Below are positions 50,569-61,800 of a stretch of DNA of 64,000 bases, piece after piece; within the stretch, counting starts at the first letter, position 1, and each line of letters begins with the position of its first letter. The notes under the pieces are model-generated. The model made no database searches, had not been told where the DNA came from, and saw nothing but the letters and a program-made list of their open reading frames with translations. This DNA comes from Micromonospora_H sonneratiae (GTDB lineage Bacteria > Actinomycetota > Actinomycetes > Mycobacteriales > Micromonosporaceae): NCBI RefSeq assembly GCF_042679305.1, contig NZ_JBHTMP010000005.1, positions 124,001-188,000 on the forward strand, in the 5' to 3' direction. The position numbers and the translations under genes are program-made.

Positions 50569-53500
50569 CTACAACCTCCGATAAACCCACGTTCGCAGCT
50601 TACTCGGATCGATGATGCCCCCATCCTCTCGCTTCATTACACCAAATAGATGCGCCGCATCAAGATCACCAGAAGACGATACCAGTTCGAATCCCATGTC
50701 AGCCAACTGCTTAGCCGAGATGTTGCGGGGCCTAAACTTGTTTGACATCGAAGCCGAAATCGTCAGCAACGCACCAGGGCGCATCACCCGAGCCACTTCC
50801 GAGGTTAGTGCATTGAATCGAGGATTAATCGCGTGAACCGCATCGAAAGTGCCTCCTGTGAACGGCAGTGCGTTGGCGCTTGCTCGCACATCGACACCGG
50901 ATGCCGACTGGAGGTCGACATTGATTGCACCTGCCATTGGATTGTCGCCGGATCCGAGATTTAGACTCTTGCCACAGTTATGGGCGAGAACTGGCGCATC
51001 GCCCACAACTACGTAGTACGTGTGAATGTTGGCAACGGTGAGGTTGTGGACGGTGGCCTGCGGGACTCTCCAGTGTTCGATTGCGGCGATCTGCACCCAG
51101 GTGCCGGCGCTGGTCTGCAACCACTGCCCGGACTGCAGGTCGGTAGCGTCGACCCACTCGTCCAACTCCGGCACCCAGAACGGGTGCCCGTCAGTCGCGG
51201 TGACCTCGGCCGTCTCCGCCCCCTGGTCACCGTCTGTGTCGATGACAACCTTCACCAGGTGCTTGACGCCATCGCCGGTGATCGCCGCCGTGACCGTCTC
51301 CACCTCGGTCTGGCCGGTCTCCGGATCGGTGACCACGACCTCGTCGCCCGGCTTGACATCCTCGATCGGCTTGGTGGAGCCGTCGGCCAGGAGCACCGGG
51401 GTACCAGGAACGAAACTGTTGTTGAGACAAGAGCCGCCGTCGCCGTCCGCTCGCCCGGCACCGCCGCTGCCGCTGGAACCGCCGTTGCTGCGCGCGGAAC
51501 CACCCGAGGAACCACCAGGCTTCGACTCCTTGCCAGCACCGCCGCCGGACTTTCCGCCGGCACCGCTGGAGGCGGCAGATGAACCCCTCGGGTTGGACTT
51601 GGCCTGCGCCTGCTTCTGGGCCGGATTACCGGTCTTCTTCGCCGCGTTGGAAGCCTTGTTGCTGATCGTATTGACCTTGTCAGCAGCCTTTTTCTTCGCC
51701 GCCTGCGCAGCCTTCTTCGCTCGCTCGATCGCCAACTTCTTGGCGTTCAGCGCGGCAGCCTCGGCCGCCCGAGCAGCTGCCAACACCGCCTCAGCGGCCC
51801 GCTTTGCCGCCTTCCACGCCTGGATCGCCGCGATCGTACGATCGATGGCCTTCACAATCTTCGGAAGCTTAGCGATCTTCCCCCACGGGACCGCCCCGAT
51901 GATCAAACTGCCGCAGGCCCACATGTCACCGGCGAAGCAGTTCATCGCATCGTTGATGCCGATGAAGTCCTTCAACATGGACCACGCCGCGTCCATGATC
52001 ACCGACATCAACGACCGGCCCATGTTCGCCTGCGCCTCGGCAACCTGCGCCGCCGTCAGACCCGCGCCCGCCAACGCCGCCGCCAACTCGGAAGGGGTCA
52101 GCGACACCGACAGACCAGTCGGGTCCGAATGCGTCACCGGGTTGTTGTGCGCGTAGGCGTACCCGTTGGACTGCATCGGATCGGCCAGGTCCAACACCGG
52201 GTCGGCAGACAGGAACCGCCCCACCACCGGGTCGTACAACCGCGCCCCCAGCGGGGTGTAACCGGAGGCATCATCCTGGATCGCACCAAGGAACCCGGCG
52301 TTGGTCTGCAGGTTCATGCCGAGCGGTGCAGCACCCCGTTGGTTCCCGAACGGATCCTGCTTCCGGAACCGCGTCGACATCGTGTCGGCAAGCAACACTT
52401 CTGCGTACGGGCTGCCCTGATGGTCCCCGGCAAGAGCAGCGAGTTTGGCATCGCCAGTCCCGTACGCGTAGCGCAGCACCGCGCCCCCCGGAGCCGCGTA
52501 CGAGCGCTGGCTGTTCACCAACACCCCGCCCGGCTGCACAGTCACCTGCGCCTCGCCCAGGTTCAGCGTGGCCTGCTGGCCCTGCACCGTCAGCAGGCGA
52601 TTGCCGCCGGGTCCGTACATGTGCCGGGTCTCGTCCTGCGCCCGCCACTGTTGCGCTGCAGCAGCCGCGTCACACTCTGCCAGCACGATCGGGGTGGAGT
52701 AGGGCGTGCCCCCGTCCTTGGCTGTCAGGCAGAGACCGGAAGCCGAGTGCTTGAGGTGGCCCGTAGCCGAACGTTCCAACTGCTGAACGGCCGAACCGTC
52801 ACACCGCTGGATCTGCAGCGCCGACCCGGCCGTGGTGCCGGTCGGCTGGACGCACCAGTTGTCGTAGATCGAGAGGGTGCCGAGGTTGGCATTGGCTTGG
52901 TTCGGGGCCGGCGTAAACGTCCACTTCTGCGCAACTGTGCCGTTGCATGCATACAGTTGGATCGGGCGGGCGGGCTCGGCGAGCCCGTGAGTGAGGTCCA
53001 GGCATTTGTCTGCCACGCCCACGTACGAGGTCCGGCCCTTGCTGCCCGCACCGGTGATCCGCTCGACCTGACCGTCGTGGGTCCAGGTCAGCTTCTGCTG
53101 GTCGCCATTCTGAATGGAGGTGACCGACTTGGTCTCTCCGGTCAACTCGTACAGCCGCTCCGCCTCGGCAGTGACCGCCGCCCCGGCCGGGGTGACGTAG
53201 TTCCTGGCCACCTTGGTCAGGGTGCGCGGCTGGCTGCCATCGGCCTTGCCGTACGTGTAGGTGGTAACCGCGTCCTTCGCGGTGTCGCCGGCGAGGTTTT
53301 TCTCCACCAGCTTCTTACGGTTACCGAGCAGGTCGTACTCGTACTCCTGCCAGTAGCCCGCGCCATCCGGCCCGGCCGCCACGTTCACGGCACCGTTCGC
53401 GCCGACCGGACCAGCGCCACAGGACACCTGGTCGCTAGCCGTCCACGCCTTCATCAACTGGCCGAGCTGGTCATATGTGAAGCACTGCCGCTCCTGGATG

Positions 53501-56500
53501 CCGACGGAGCCCTCGCGGATCGCGGTGACGTTGCCAGCGGCGTCATAGGAGTAGGAGCGGTGTGAAACAAGGTTTCCGGTGACGATGCTGGCGTCTCCGG
53601 CCTGCTCACGGTAGACCCGCTGGTCGGTGAGGGCACCGCTGGCATCGTCGTACGAGGCCATGGTCCACACCCGGTACGGCTGCGCGCCGAGCGTGGAGCG
53701 CAACACCTGTCCGTACGGCGAGTAGACAGTTTCCGCCCCGTACCAGTCCTTACCGGACACCGACAGCGGCAGGCCATCCTTGTTGTAGCGGAAAAGCACC
53801 TTTTCGCTGGGCAGTGCGCCAATGGCGGGCAGGGTGGTCGACTCGGGCAGGCCGGTGTCGGTGTACGTGTAGTCGTACCTGTAGGACGTCTGCAGGCCCC
53901 ACGTGTCGGCGACGGACTGCGGCAGCGTGAGGATGCTGGAGGTTGGCTGATAGTCGTCGGTGTAGCCACCGATGGTCTGCGTGTACGGCAGGTCGTCGTT
54001 GTACCGGGTCGCGGTGGCCGGCAGGCCCTTGCCGCCCGGGACGGTGTCGTAGGAGTACTCGGCCAAGAGCCGGCCGCTGCTGTCGCCGAGCCGCTGCTGC
54101 GTCGGGCGGGACAGCTCGTCGTAGCCGTTCCAGGTCGTGACGTTACGGGCGTTGGTGGCGGTCAGCTGCCGGTCCCGGTGGTCGTACGTGAAGCTGGTGG
54201 TGCCGGTGTCCGGGTCGGTGGTGGTCACCAATCGGCCGCGCTGGTCGTAGCTCCAGGTCCAATGATGAGCCGGGGTCGCGGAGTGGGTGGCCTTCACCAT
54301 CTGGCCGCGTGCGTCGAACTGGTACCGCATCGTGGTGAACTCGGTGCGGGCCGCGTCGGTGAAGGTGTCCACCCGGGTAGTACGACCCACGGCGTCGGTG
54401 TACAGCCGGTAGGAGGCCGCCCCCGTTGGGTTGATCACAGTGGAGTGGTCGGCACCGTACGCATAGTTGGTGGCCCGCGTCGGCTGCTCGACACCGCGCA
54501 GGACGGGCAACTCCCGGGTCACCCGGCCAAGGCCGTCGTAGGTGTAGCGGGTGATGTTGGGTACGACGCTGTCCGCCAGTGGCGTGAACAGCGTGCCGAC
54601 CGGGGACCCGTCGGCGAGGTACGCGTTGTTGGTCTGCCAGATTTCGCCGGAGCTGTTGTACAGCGTGTCGGTGATCAGCCGGCCACCGCCGGTGGCCTGT
54701 TCCTGGATCTGCCGCTCACGTCCGAGACCGTCGTAGAGGGTGACGGAGACTTCGGTTCGGTTCTCGTGCCCCCTGCTGAAGGTGGTGATGTACGGAGGTT
54801 TGCCGGCGGGGGTGGCGTACTCTGCCCGGAAGTCCGGAATAGCCGTGCTGGATGGGGTACGGCCGGGTGCCCAGGCTTCGACGAGCCGGCCCAGCGGGTC
54901 GTACCTGGCCTCGCTGATCCGGTTGTTGAGGTCGGTGGTCTTGATCGTGACGGCGCGGCCCGGATCCAGTTCCTGGATCTGTTTGTGACCGAGCGAGTTC
55001 TCCTCGATGACCTTGAAGGCCTGGCCGGTGGGCGGATCGTAGGTGATCTTGGAGATCTTGCCGTCCACGTCGGTACGCGAGACCACGCGGCCGATCGCGT
55101 CGAAGCTGGTGCTGCCGTCGGGCTGGAAGCCGGAGCCGTCGGCCTTCAGTGACCAGGTATGCGAGGCCAGGCCGCGCGTGTCGTTGGCCAGCGGCATGCC
55201 GTACGCGGCACCGTCATAGGCGACGCGGCCGGCGGCGCTCAACGTCGTCAGGACATTGAAGTCGACGTTGGCGCAGGTCGTTGGACTGGTCCGGACCTGG
55301 CTGGTAAGCCCGATGAGGTTCTTGTCGGTCTGGTGAACGTATTCGATGAGCGTGCAGGACTCGTCGCCGGTCTTGCCGGTGTCGCCAAGGGACTCGATGT
55401 GCGTGGGCAGCCCGTACGTGGCCTCGAAGGTGGTCTTGGTCTCGACGATCCGCAAGGTGCGCTCGTCGTCACCGGTGCCGGAGGACTTGGTGTACGAGAG
55501 CTGGCGCGGCTCGGTGACCCGCCAGGAGCGCAGCGGGCTAAGACCGTCGTCGCGGGTACGCCTGGCGAGTTCACGTGCCTCGAGATACGTGACACTGCGG
55601 GTGAGCCACTCCTCGTCGGCGTCGTCGGCGCTGGCGTACGTGAGCTCCTCGGCGACGCGGCCGGCGAAGGGCTCGGCGTCCATGGCGATCTCGGTGCCGG
55701 TGATGTCCTCCACTGGCACGGTATCGCCCATGCCACGGAAGTAGCGGGTGACGGACTTGGTCTGCTTTCCGCCGATGTCCGGATCATCCGTGCCGGTACG
55801 AACGGTGACCTGCTCGAAGCCAGCGAACTGGGAGTAGGTGCGGGTGGACTTCTTGGTGAACTCCTGCTCGGCGAGCTTCCAACCCGCGTTGGTGTAGGCG
55901 TACCGGGTGACGGTGCTCAGCGCGCCGTCCACGTTGGGGAGTTCCTCGACGCTGTCGACAACGTACTTGTGAAACCAGTCGATGTCTTCCACAGCCGGAT
56001 CCGGGTGCCAGAAGCTCGGATAGCACAGCCGGTTGTTGGCCTTCAAGGCAGCGGTGTCACCCTTGCCGGGCAGGCCGACGCCGGTGGCACAGGCGTCGAC
56101 GGGCTGCTTGTAGGTAATGACGGTCTCGCCGCCGTACTCGTTGATGACCCGGGCGATACGCAGGCGGGAGAAGCCGGGGCGCTCGTCGTCCGTGACACGG
56201 TTCGGCATGTCCTCGGCGTTGGGCTCGAAGCGCACCGGGTTGAGCGTGGCGCTCGTACCCTCGCGGCCGTAGCCGGTCCGCTTGATCGATTCCAGCCAAA
56301 GAGCCGTGTTGGGACCGGTCCGCAGGACCGGGAAGGACTGTGTGAGCTGGTACTCGTCCACGGTCTGCCGGGCGGTCGTGTCCGTACGCCGCTGCGCCGA
56401 CGTGGTGATCTTGTCCAGGCGCTTCCGGGTGAAGAAGGACGGCGAGGCGTTCCAGCACTTCTGGCCAGCGGCGCAACGTAGGTCAGCCGGGGTGTCGTAC

Positions 56501-58356
56501 CAGATGCGGTACTTGTTGGGATCCTTGCTGCTGAAGTTGGCCTCGGTGCAGGTGAGGGAGCCGTCGGCAAAACAGCGTTCCTCGACGGTGAAGGTGATCC
56601 TCGCCGGGGCGGCTGCCGAGAAGATGTTGTCCTTGCGCTGCCCGTAGTCGATGTGGGTGAGGTAGCCGCCACGGTCGTACGGGACCGGGTCCTTGAAGTT
56701 GAAATTCCGGGCGTAGTAGTTCGTTTCCTTGGCCCACCACAGGCTCATCGCGTTGCCGTGGACGTCCTCGATGTAGTCGAGGGACCACCGCCAGGCCTGG
56801 ATACAGGCAGAGCCGGCCCAGTTGCCGGCCTTGTAGCACGGCTCGCCCGGGTGGTTGCCGTACACCGGGACGGTGAGCACGGAGTTGGTGACCGGGTCGT
56901 CGTCCGCAGTGCCCCTGTCGGACCATCCGGGCAGGCGGTTGAGGCCGAAGTGGTAGCGGGTACCGTCCCGGGTGGTGACGATCCAGTACTCGCCGTCCGC
57001 GTCGCCGTTGGCCTTTGTGGTGTCCTTGACCAACTCGACCTTGGAGCCGTCACCGTTGGCGGTGAACCACGCCCCCTTGGCGGCGTCCCACACCAGCTCG
57101 GTGGTCATTCCGCCGAGCGACAGCGTGGCATTCTCGGAGCCCCAGCACTGGTCAGCGGTCCGGTGCTCCTTGTTGTTCGACCCCTCCTTCTTCGAGTCCT
57201 CCCGGCAGTTGGCATAGCTACGGGTGATCGCGCCCGCGCTGTAGTCCCAGCCGTCGCCGATCCAGGATGCCTGGTTGTTGCTGGCGGAGGTGCGACCGTC
57301 CACCGACTGCGAGGAGTACGACAGGGCCACCTTCGGCATGAGCCCGCCGGCGGTCTCGGGCACCTGCACCTGGTACGAGTAGGTGAACGCGCCGGAGGAG
57401 GAGCCTGCGGCCCAGGAGCCCGAGGAGAGCAGCGGGGTGGCGGTGAAGTCGCCGGCGGCCGAGGCCCCGGTGTCCAGCACACCCACGACGTTCGCGCCCG
57501 TGCTCGACGTGGAGGATCTGGTGGTCGAGGCGGGAGCGCCTCCGGCGTCGAGCAGTGCGCCGACCGGCACCCGGCCCAGAACGATCCGGCGCTGCGACTC
57601 GTTCCGGGCGGCCGTGACGCGTGCGGGTGCCTTCGCGGCCGGCACCAGCTTCACCTCGCTGGACACGGCCTGGGCGGTGCCCGTACCGCCACCGGTGGCA
57701 CAGTCACCGCCGTCAGGGTCGTCGTAAACGCAGTCGGGCAGCAGCATGACGCCGAAGCGGTCGGCCGCCTGCGGACCGTACAGATCGGCGAAGGGCGTGT
57801 AGTCCACGCTGAGGGCGACCTCGGCAGCCGGGTCGGCGGTGGCCGGCGGCGTGATCTTCATAACCAGCCCCGGCACGCCGGCGTCCTGGGACGCCTCGGG
57901 GGCGGCGAGGTCGACGGTCCAGGTGCCGGCAAGGGCGGTCGGGTCACCATCGACCGGTACGCCGAGGGCGACCGGCAGGTCGTCGACCGGCCTGGTGTCG
58001 CCGGGTACGACGCCGGTCAGGTCCACTGCACCGGTGTCCTGCTGCCACGGGGTGACGGCCACTGGCTCGTACGGCACCACCTCTACCGGGTCGGCGGTGG
58101 TCAGGTTCGTCTCGGCGCTCTCGTCCTGGCCGACCCGCTCGCTCTGCGGGATGTCCGGCAGGTCGACCCGGGCCTGTTCACGCCCCATGCCGGGGCCGGG
58201 TACGGCGAACGCCGCGCCGGGCAGACCCGTCACCGTCAGCGTCATGGACAGTGCCACGACCAGTGCGGTACGTGCAGGACGCGCCCACCGACGACCTGAC
58301 TGCGTCGGAGTCCCTCGGCCAGGCGACCGCCGGGACAGCAAACCGGTACCACGCAT
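50569..58356 (-). CDS. Giant secreted Rhs/YD-repeat polymorphic toxin with Hint and methyltransferase-like tip
   Basis: The 2595-residue protein has a signal peptide (to about residue 52) and an SpvB-like beta region (~290-380, LSYSSQSVDGRTSASNNQAS). Many YD/Rhs repeats are interrupted by a ricin-B lectin domain (~1775-1910, CLDL and QKW motifs) and end in the core motif LYDPVVGRFLSADP (~2040). An Ala/Lys-rich helical then Gly/Ser-rich linker follows. A Hint autoprotease domain (2310-2460) runs from Cys to HN and is followed by Cys, and the last 135 residues form a class I methyltransferase-like domain. It should be exported, encapsulate its tip, and release it by self-cleavage to attack neighbouring cells. 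ATG 58356 is the start. An immunity-type gene follows after 2 nt. Confidence 0.92.
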   Translation of the reverse strand: MRGTGLLSRRSPGRGTPTQSGRRWARPARTALVVALSMTLTVTGLPGAAFAVPGPGMGREQARVDLPDIPQSERVGQDESAETNLTTADPVEVVPYEPVAVTPWQQDTGAVDLTGVVPGDTRPVDDLPVALGVPVDGDPTALAGTWTVDLAAPEASQDAGVPGLVMKITPPATADPAAEVALSVDYTPFADLYGPQAADRFGVMLLPDCVYDDPDGGDCATGGGTGTAQAVSSEVKLVPAAKAPARVTAARNESQRRIVLGRVPVGALLDAGGAPASTTRSSTSSTGANVVGVLDTGASAAGDFTATPLLSSGSWAAGSSSGAFTYSYQVQVPETAGGLMPKVALSYSSQSVDGRTSASNNQASWIGDGWDYSAGAITRSYANCREDSKKEGSNNKEHRTADQCWGSENATLSLGGMTTELVWDAAKGAWFTANGDGSKVELVKDTTKANGDADGEYWIVTTRDGTRYHFGLNRLPGWSDRGTADDDPVTNSVLTVPVYGNHPGEPCYKAGNWAGSACIQAWRWSLDYIEDVHGNAMSLWWAKETNYYARNFNFKDPVPYDRGGYLTHIDYGQRKDNIFSAAAPARITFTVEERCFADGSLTCTEANFSSKDPNKYRIWYDTPADLRCAAGQKCWNASPSFFTRKRLDKITTSAQRRTDTTARQTVDEYQLTQSFPVLRTGPNTALWLESIKRTGYGREGTSATLNPVRFEPNAEDMPNRVTDDERPGFSRLRIARVINEYGGETVITYKQPVDACATGVGLPGKGDTAALKANNRLCYPSFWHPDPAVEDIDWFHKYVVDSVEELPNVDGALSTVTRYAYTNAGWKLAEQEFTKKSTRTYSQFAGFEQVTVRTGTDDPDIGGKQTKSVTRYFRGMGDTVPVEDITGTEIAMDAEPFAGRVAEELTYASADDADEEWLTRSVTYLEARELARRTRDDGLSPLRSWRVTEPRQLSYTKSSGTGDDERTLRIVETKTTFEATYGLPTHIESLGDTGKTGDESCTLIEYVHQTDKNLIGLTSQVRTSPTTCANVDFNVLTTLSAAGRVAYDGAAYGMPLANDTRGLASHTWSLKADGSGFQPDGSTSFDAIGRVVSRTDVDGKISKITYDPPTGQAFKVIEENSLGHKQIQELDPGRAVTIKTTDLNNRISEARYDPLGRLVEAWAPGRTPSSTAIPDFRAEYATPAGKPPYITTFSRGHENRTEVSVTLYDGLGRERQIQEQATGGGRLITDTLYNSSGEIWQTNNAYLADGSPVGTLFTPLADSVVPNITRYTYDGLGRVTRELPVLRGVEQPTRATNYAYGADHSTVINPTGAASYRLYTDAVGRTTRVDTFTDAARTEFTTMRYQFDARGQMVKATHSATPAHHWTWSYDQRGRLVTTTDPDTGTTSFTYDHRDRQLTATNARNVTTWNGYDELSRPTQQRLGDSSGRLLAEYSYDTVPGGKGLPATATRYNDDLPYTQTIGGYTDDYQPTSSILTLPQSVADTWGLQTSYRYDYTYTDTGLPESTTLPAIGALPSEKVLFRYNKDGLPLSVSGKDWYGAETVYSPYGQVLRSTLGAQPYRVWTMASYDDASGALTDQRVYREQAGDASIVTGNLVSHRSYSYDAAGNVTAIREGSVGIQERQCFTYDQLGQLMKAWTASDQVSCGAGPVGANGAVNVAAGPDGAGYWQEYEYDLLGNRKKLVEKNLAGDTAKDAVTTYTYGKADGSQPRTLTKVARNYVTPAGAAVTAEAERLYELTGETKSVTSIQNGDQQKLTWTHDGQVERITGAGSKGRTSYVGVADKCLDLTHGLAEPARPIQLYACNGTVAQKWTFTPAPNQANANLGTLSIYDNWCVQPTGTTAGSALQIQRCDGSAVQQLERSATGHLKHSASGLCLTAKDGGTPYSTPIVLAECDAAAAAQQWRAQDETRHMYGPGGNRLLTVQGQQATLNLGEAQVTVQPGGVLVNSQRSYAAPGGAVLRYAYGTGDAKLAALAGDHQGSPYAEVLLADTMSTRFRKQDPFGNQRGAAPLGMNLQTNAGFLGAIQDDASGYTPLGARLYDPVVGRFLSADPVLDLADPMQSNGYAYAHNNPVTHSDPTGLSVSLTPSELAAALAGAGLTAAQVAEAQANMGRSLMSVIMDAAWSMLKDFIGINDAMNCFAGDMWACGSLIIGAVPWGKIAKLPKIVKAIDRTIAAIQAWKAAKRAAEAVLAAARAAEAAALNAKKLAIERAKKAAQAAKKKAADKVNTISNKASNAAKKTGNPAQKQAQAKSNPRGSSAASSGAGGKSGGGAGKESKPGGSSGGSARSNGGSSGSGGAGRADGDGGSCLNNSFVPGTPVLLADGSTKPIEDVKPGDEVVVTDPETGQTEVETVTAAITGDGVKHLVKVVIDTDGDQGAETAEVTATDGHPFWVPELDEWVDATDLQSGQWLQTSAGTWVQIAAIEHWRVPQATVHNLTVANIHTYYVVVGDAPVLAHNCGKSLNLGSGDNPMAGAINVDLQSASGVDVRASANALPFTGGTFDAVHAINPRFNALTSEVARVMRPGALLTISASMSNKFRPRNISAKQLADMGFELVSSSGDLDAAHLFGVMKREDGGIIDPSKLRTWVYRRL
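50572..50976 (-). other. Methyltransferase-like toxin tip
   Basis: The 135 residues after the Hint site begin CGKSLNLGSGDNP. This is a SAM-binding motif I, followed by an acidic NVDLQ, DVRASANALPF, a motif IV-like FDAVHAINPRF, VARVMRPGALLTI and MGFELV. All core strands of a class I methyltransferase are present in a minimal form. A/T content and codon use differ from the rest of the toxin. Confidence 0.75.
50977..51429 (-). other. Hint (intein-like) autoprocessing domain of the toxin
   Basis: The segment opens CLNNSFVPGTPVLLADGS and ends VLAHN directly before Cys, the pattern of pretoxin Hint domains that cleave at the Asn-Cys junction. GHPFWVPELDEW and TVHNLTVANIHTYYV are the other expected motifs. 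Confidence 0.85.
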
Positions 58357-58802
58357 TGGTGTCGACTCCCACCCAGGTGCGAAGACGAAAGAGACGGTGC
58401 GGACATCCGCGAAGACACGGGCCGCTACGGCACGTGCGCGAGCATTCTCAGTCAGTACCGAATCTCTCTCAAATCACGGAGAGTGAGCGGGTCGAGACTC
58501 TAGTGATCTATGCCATAACAGCATTCGGGGCTAGTACGCCCAAATAGCAAGAGTTGCCACAAGGTCGACAAAGCCACGCCAGATACAACATCTCGCAATG
58601 CCATAACACCTACATCTAGCCTCCTTTTTGGACATACCACCTTGATGATCAATGAGTGAATGTCTCGGATTCATAACGGTCTCGGGATAGACGGGCGCCG
58701 CTGGCCGTGCCAATGTGTGCCCGCGTTCTGCCCGGCGGTCCGCCGGACAGGGTTGCCTTTCCGCGTCCTCCTATCCGCCCGGCCCCACGGGAGTAGACCG
58801 TC
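58357..58802. other. Divergent, A/T-rich promoter region
   Basis: The 446 bases between the toxin and the 58803 gene include an unusually A/T-rich centre (~58500-58680) and no supported ORF. It must contain both promoters. No operator symmetry was identified. Confidence 0.5.
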
Positions 58803-61800
58803 GTGACCTCGCCTCGCCTGCTCAGTCCTCTCGTACGCACGCGGACCAGGCTGACCCTCACCATGGGCGTCCTGCTGGCCGTACTTGTCGCAGTCCTGCC
58901 ACTGTGGTGGCCCGGGACCGCAGACAAGTCTCGGAAGGCTGCTGTCGGTCCCTTGCCTGTCGCACCGCTGCGGGACGCGGCGGCTGCCATGGCCGAAGCG
59001 CTCCGGACCGGCAAGGAGACGCTCGTGGAGACCGCCACCAGCGCCACCTCACTGACCTGGGCACTCCCGAGCGGACAACTCCGCAGCACGATCCACGCCA
59101 CGCCACAGCGGATGCAGGACGCCAGGGGCCGGTGGACGCCGATCGACAACACGCTGACCCGCACCGGGAACAACGCTGACGGCCTCGACATCCGGCCCGT
59201 CAACACCCCGACTCCCCTACGCTTCTCGGGCGGCACGTCCGGACGTACGGACGGCACCAGCGTGCTGGCCGAGATGGACATCGACGGGCACACCATCGCG
59301 TACACGTGGCCCGGTCCGCTACCCGAGCCGGTGCTCGACGGCTCACGTGCCCTCTATCCCGAGGCCCTTCCCGGGACGGACCTGCTCGTCGTCGCCCGCG
59401 AGGACGGTGGATTCGGACAGTTGCTGATCGTCAAGAACCGGGCTGCGGCCACGATCCAGGCGGTCAGCGCCCCGACCTACGGCCTACGGTCCGACACGGC
59501 GGTCTTCCGACACGACGCCACCACGGACGGCGTACTGGTCGTCGATCCGGGCAGTGGGCAGGAGATCGGCTCGATCCCCACCCCGTACGCCTGGGACTCC
59601 GCCGGTCAGGACCCGGAAGCCCCGGAAGCCGCACCCCGTACCTCGGTGGCCACCGCTGCTGACGTGCTTTGGCTCTCCGGCCTCCACGGCATCGAGCCAG
59701 GCGCACGACAGGCCCGAATGCCCACCCGCCTCGACGGCGACGGCACCGGCGACGCCCGCCTGCACCTGGACGCTGCGGCAACCGGCCTACTCACCGACGA
59801 GAAGTCGGTCTTCCCTGTCTTCCTGGACCCGCCCCTCATCAGCGGCAAGCAGGCCTGGACAACCGTCTACAAGCAGCACCCCAACACCAACACCTGGAAC
59901 GGCACCAACTTCAACTCCGGCAGTACGGACGCCCGGGTCGGCTACGAGAAGAACACCCCACTGACGGCCCGCTCCTTCTGGCGGATGGGCTACAGCGCGA
60001 GCCTCAAGGGCGCGACGGTCAGCTCGGCCAGCTTCAAGGTGCTCAACAACCATTCCTGGAACTGCGACGCCCGGGAGATGCAGCTCTGGCTCACCGGCGC
60101 GATCTCTTCGGGCACCACCTGGAACAAGCAACCTAGCTGGATAACGCTGCAACAGAAGCAGTCCTTCGCCCATGGTTACGGCACCAGTTGCGCGGACGAC
60201 TACGTGAGCTTCGACGTGAAGAACGCGGCCCAGCAGGGCGCCAATCAGGGCTTGTCGAACCTTACGTTCGGCATGTACGCCAGCAACGAGTCCGACACGG
60301 TGACCTGGCGTAAGTTCAAGGTCACCTCCGCAGAACTGAACGTCGTCTACAACCGGCCACCCACCGAACCAACAAGCGTCGACTCGGTACCCGGTGGTGC
60401 CTGTGTGGCCGGACCCGGTAACGGCGTCACGGTCGCCAAGACCAACATCGTGTTGTCGGCGACCGCCACCGACCCCGACGGCAACCTCAACGGCCTACGC
60501 TTCCGCTTCTGGAAGACCGGCACCACGGCTCCGGCAGGCACCCTGATCACCTCCCTGATCAGCGGCAGGGGCAGCCTGACGATCCCCTCCACCACCCTGG
60601 AGGACAAGACCACCTACTCGTGGGATGTGCGGGCCGAGGATTCCTCCAACGCCTCGGCCTTGTACCCACCATCCGGCAGCGAGTCCTGCCGCATCACCAT
60701 CGACGCCTCGGCACCATCGGCCCCGGTTGTCGAAAGCGACGTGTTCAAGGAGGCCACCAACGACGGGGCGACCTGGGCGACGGTGAAGTTCGGCGAAACC
60801 GGCCCCATCGCCTTCACCTCTGAGGATGCGACCCAGTTCAGCTACTCCCTGGATGGCGTCGGCATTACGTACGTGCCGGCCACCGCAGGCACCGCCACCG
60901 TGCCCGACCTGAGACCACGGCATGCCGGCCCCAACACCCTGGAGGTGTACGCCTATGACGCAGCCGGCAACCGAAGTGCCCTAAAGACCTACACCTTCTA
61001 TGTCCCGCCCCGCGACGTAGCCGACGGGCCGGGTGACACTGGCGGCGACGGAGTTCCCGACCTGACCGTCATCGACCCTTCCGGCAACCTGCGAACGTTT
61101 GCCGGCGACGTGGACGGTGACCTGTACAGCGGATTGTTCGCCTCCTACATCACCGGCAACCGCCTCAACCCGCCCGGCCACTGGTACGACCCGGCCAGCG
61201 GCAAGGCGGCCCTGATCACCAAGCATTCCGACGTCTACCCGGGCGACGGCACGACCGACCTGTTCGCCCGTACCCCGGACGGTGGCTTCTGGCTCTACCC
61301 CGGTGACGGGTACGGCAGTTTCAATGTCGACCACCGGCTACGGATCCTGCTGCCGTCCAATGTGCCTGATCCCACGACCTGGACGCAGATCAAGGCGGTC
61401 GGCGACATCACCGGCGATACACGTCCGGATCTGCTCCTACGGGTTGGAACCCAGTTCTGGACGTTGACCGGCTACACGGGAGCGAGCTTCCAGGAGGCAA
61501 TCCTGATGGAGGGCACCTCGTGGGCCCGCCAGGAGGTCCTCAACGTGGCGGACATCGACCTGGACGGCACGCCCGACCTGCTCTGGCGCAACCTGGACAG
61601 CGGCGGCATGTACGTCCGACACGGAAAGCCGGGATCGACGGCGGGCAGCGTCGACCTGAACTCGCTCAAGTCGGCCGCCACCTCCCGCAACGGAGACGTC
61701 TCCTACGGGACAGACTGGACGGAGGCGAAGGTCAACGCCATCGTCAGCATCCCCGACGTGAACGGAGACCGGGTACCCGACCTCTGGGCCCGTTCCGGGG

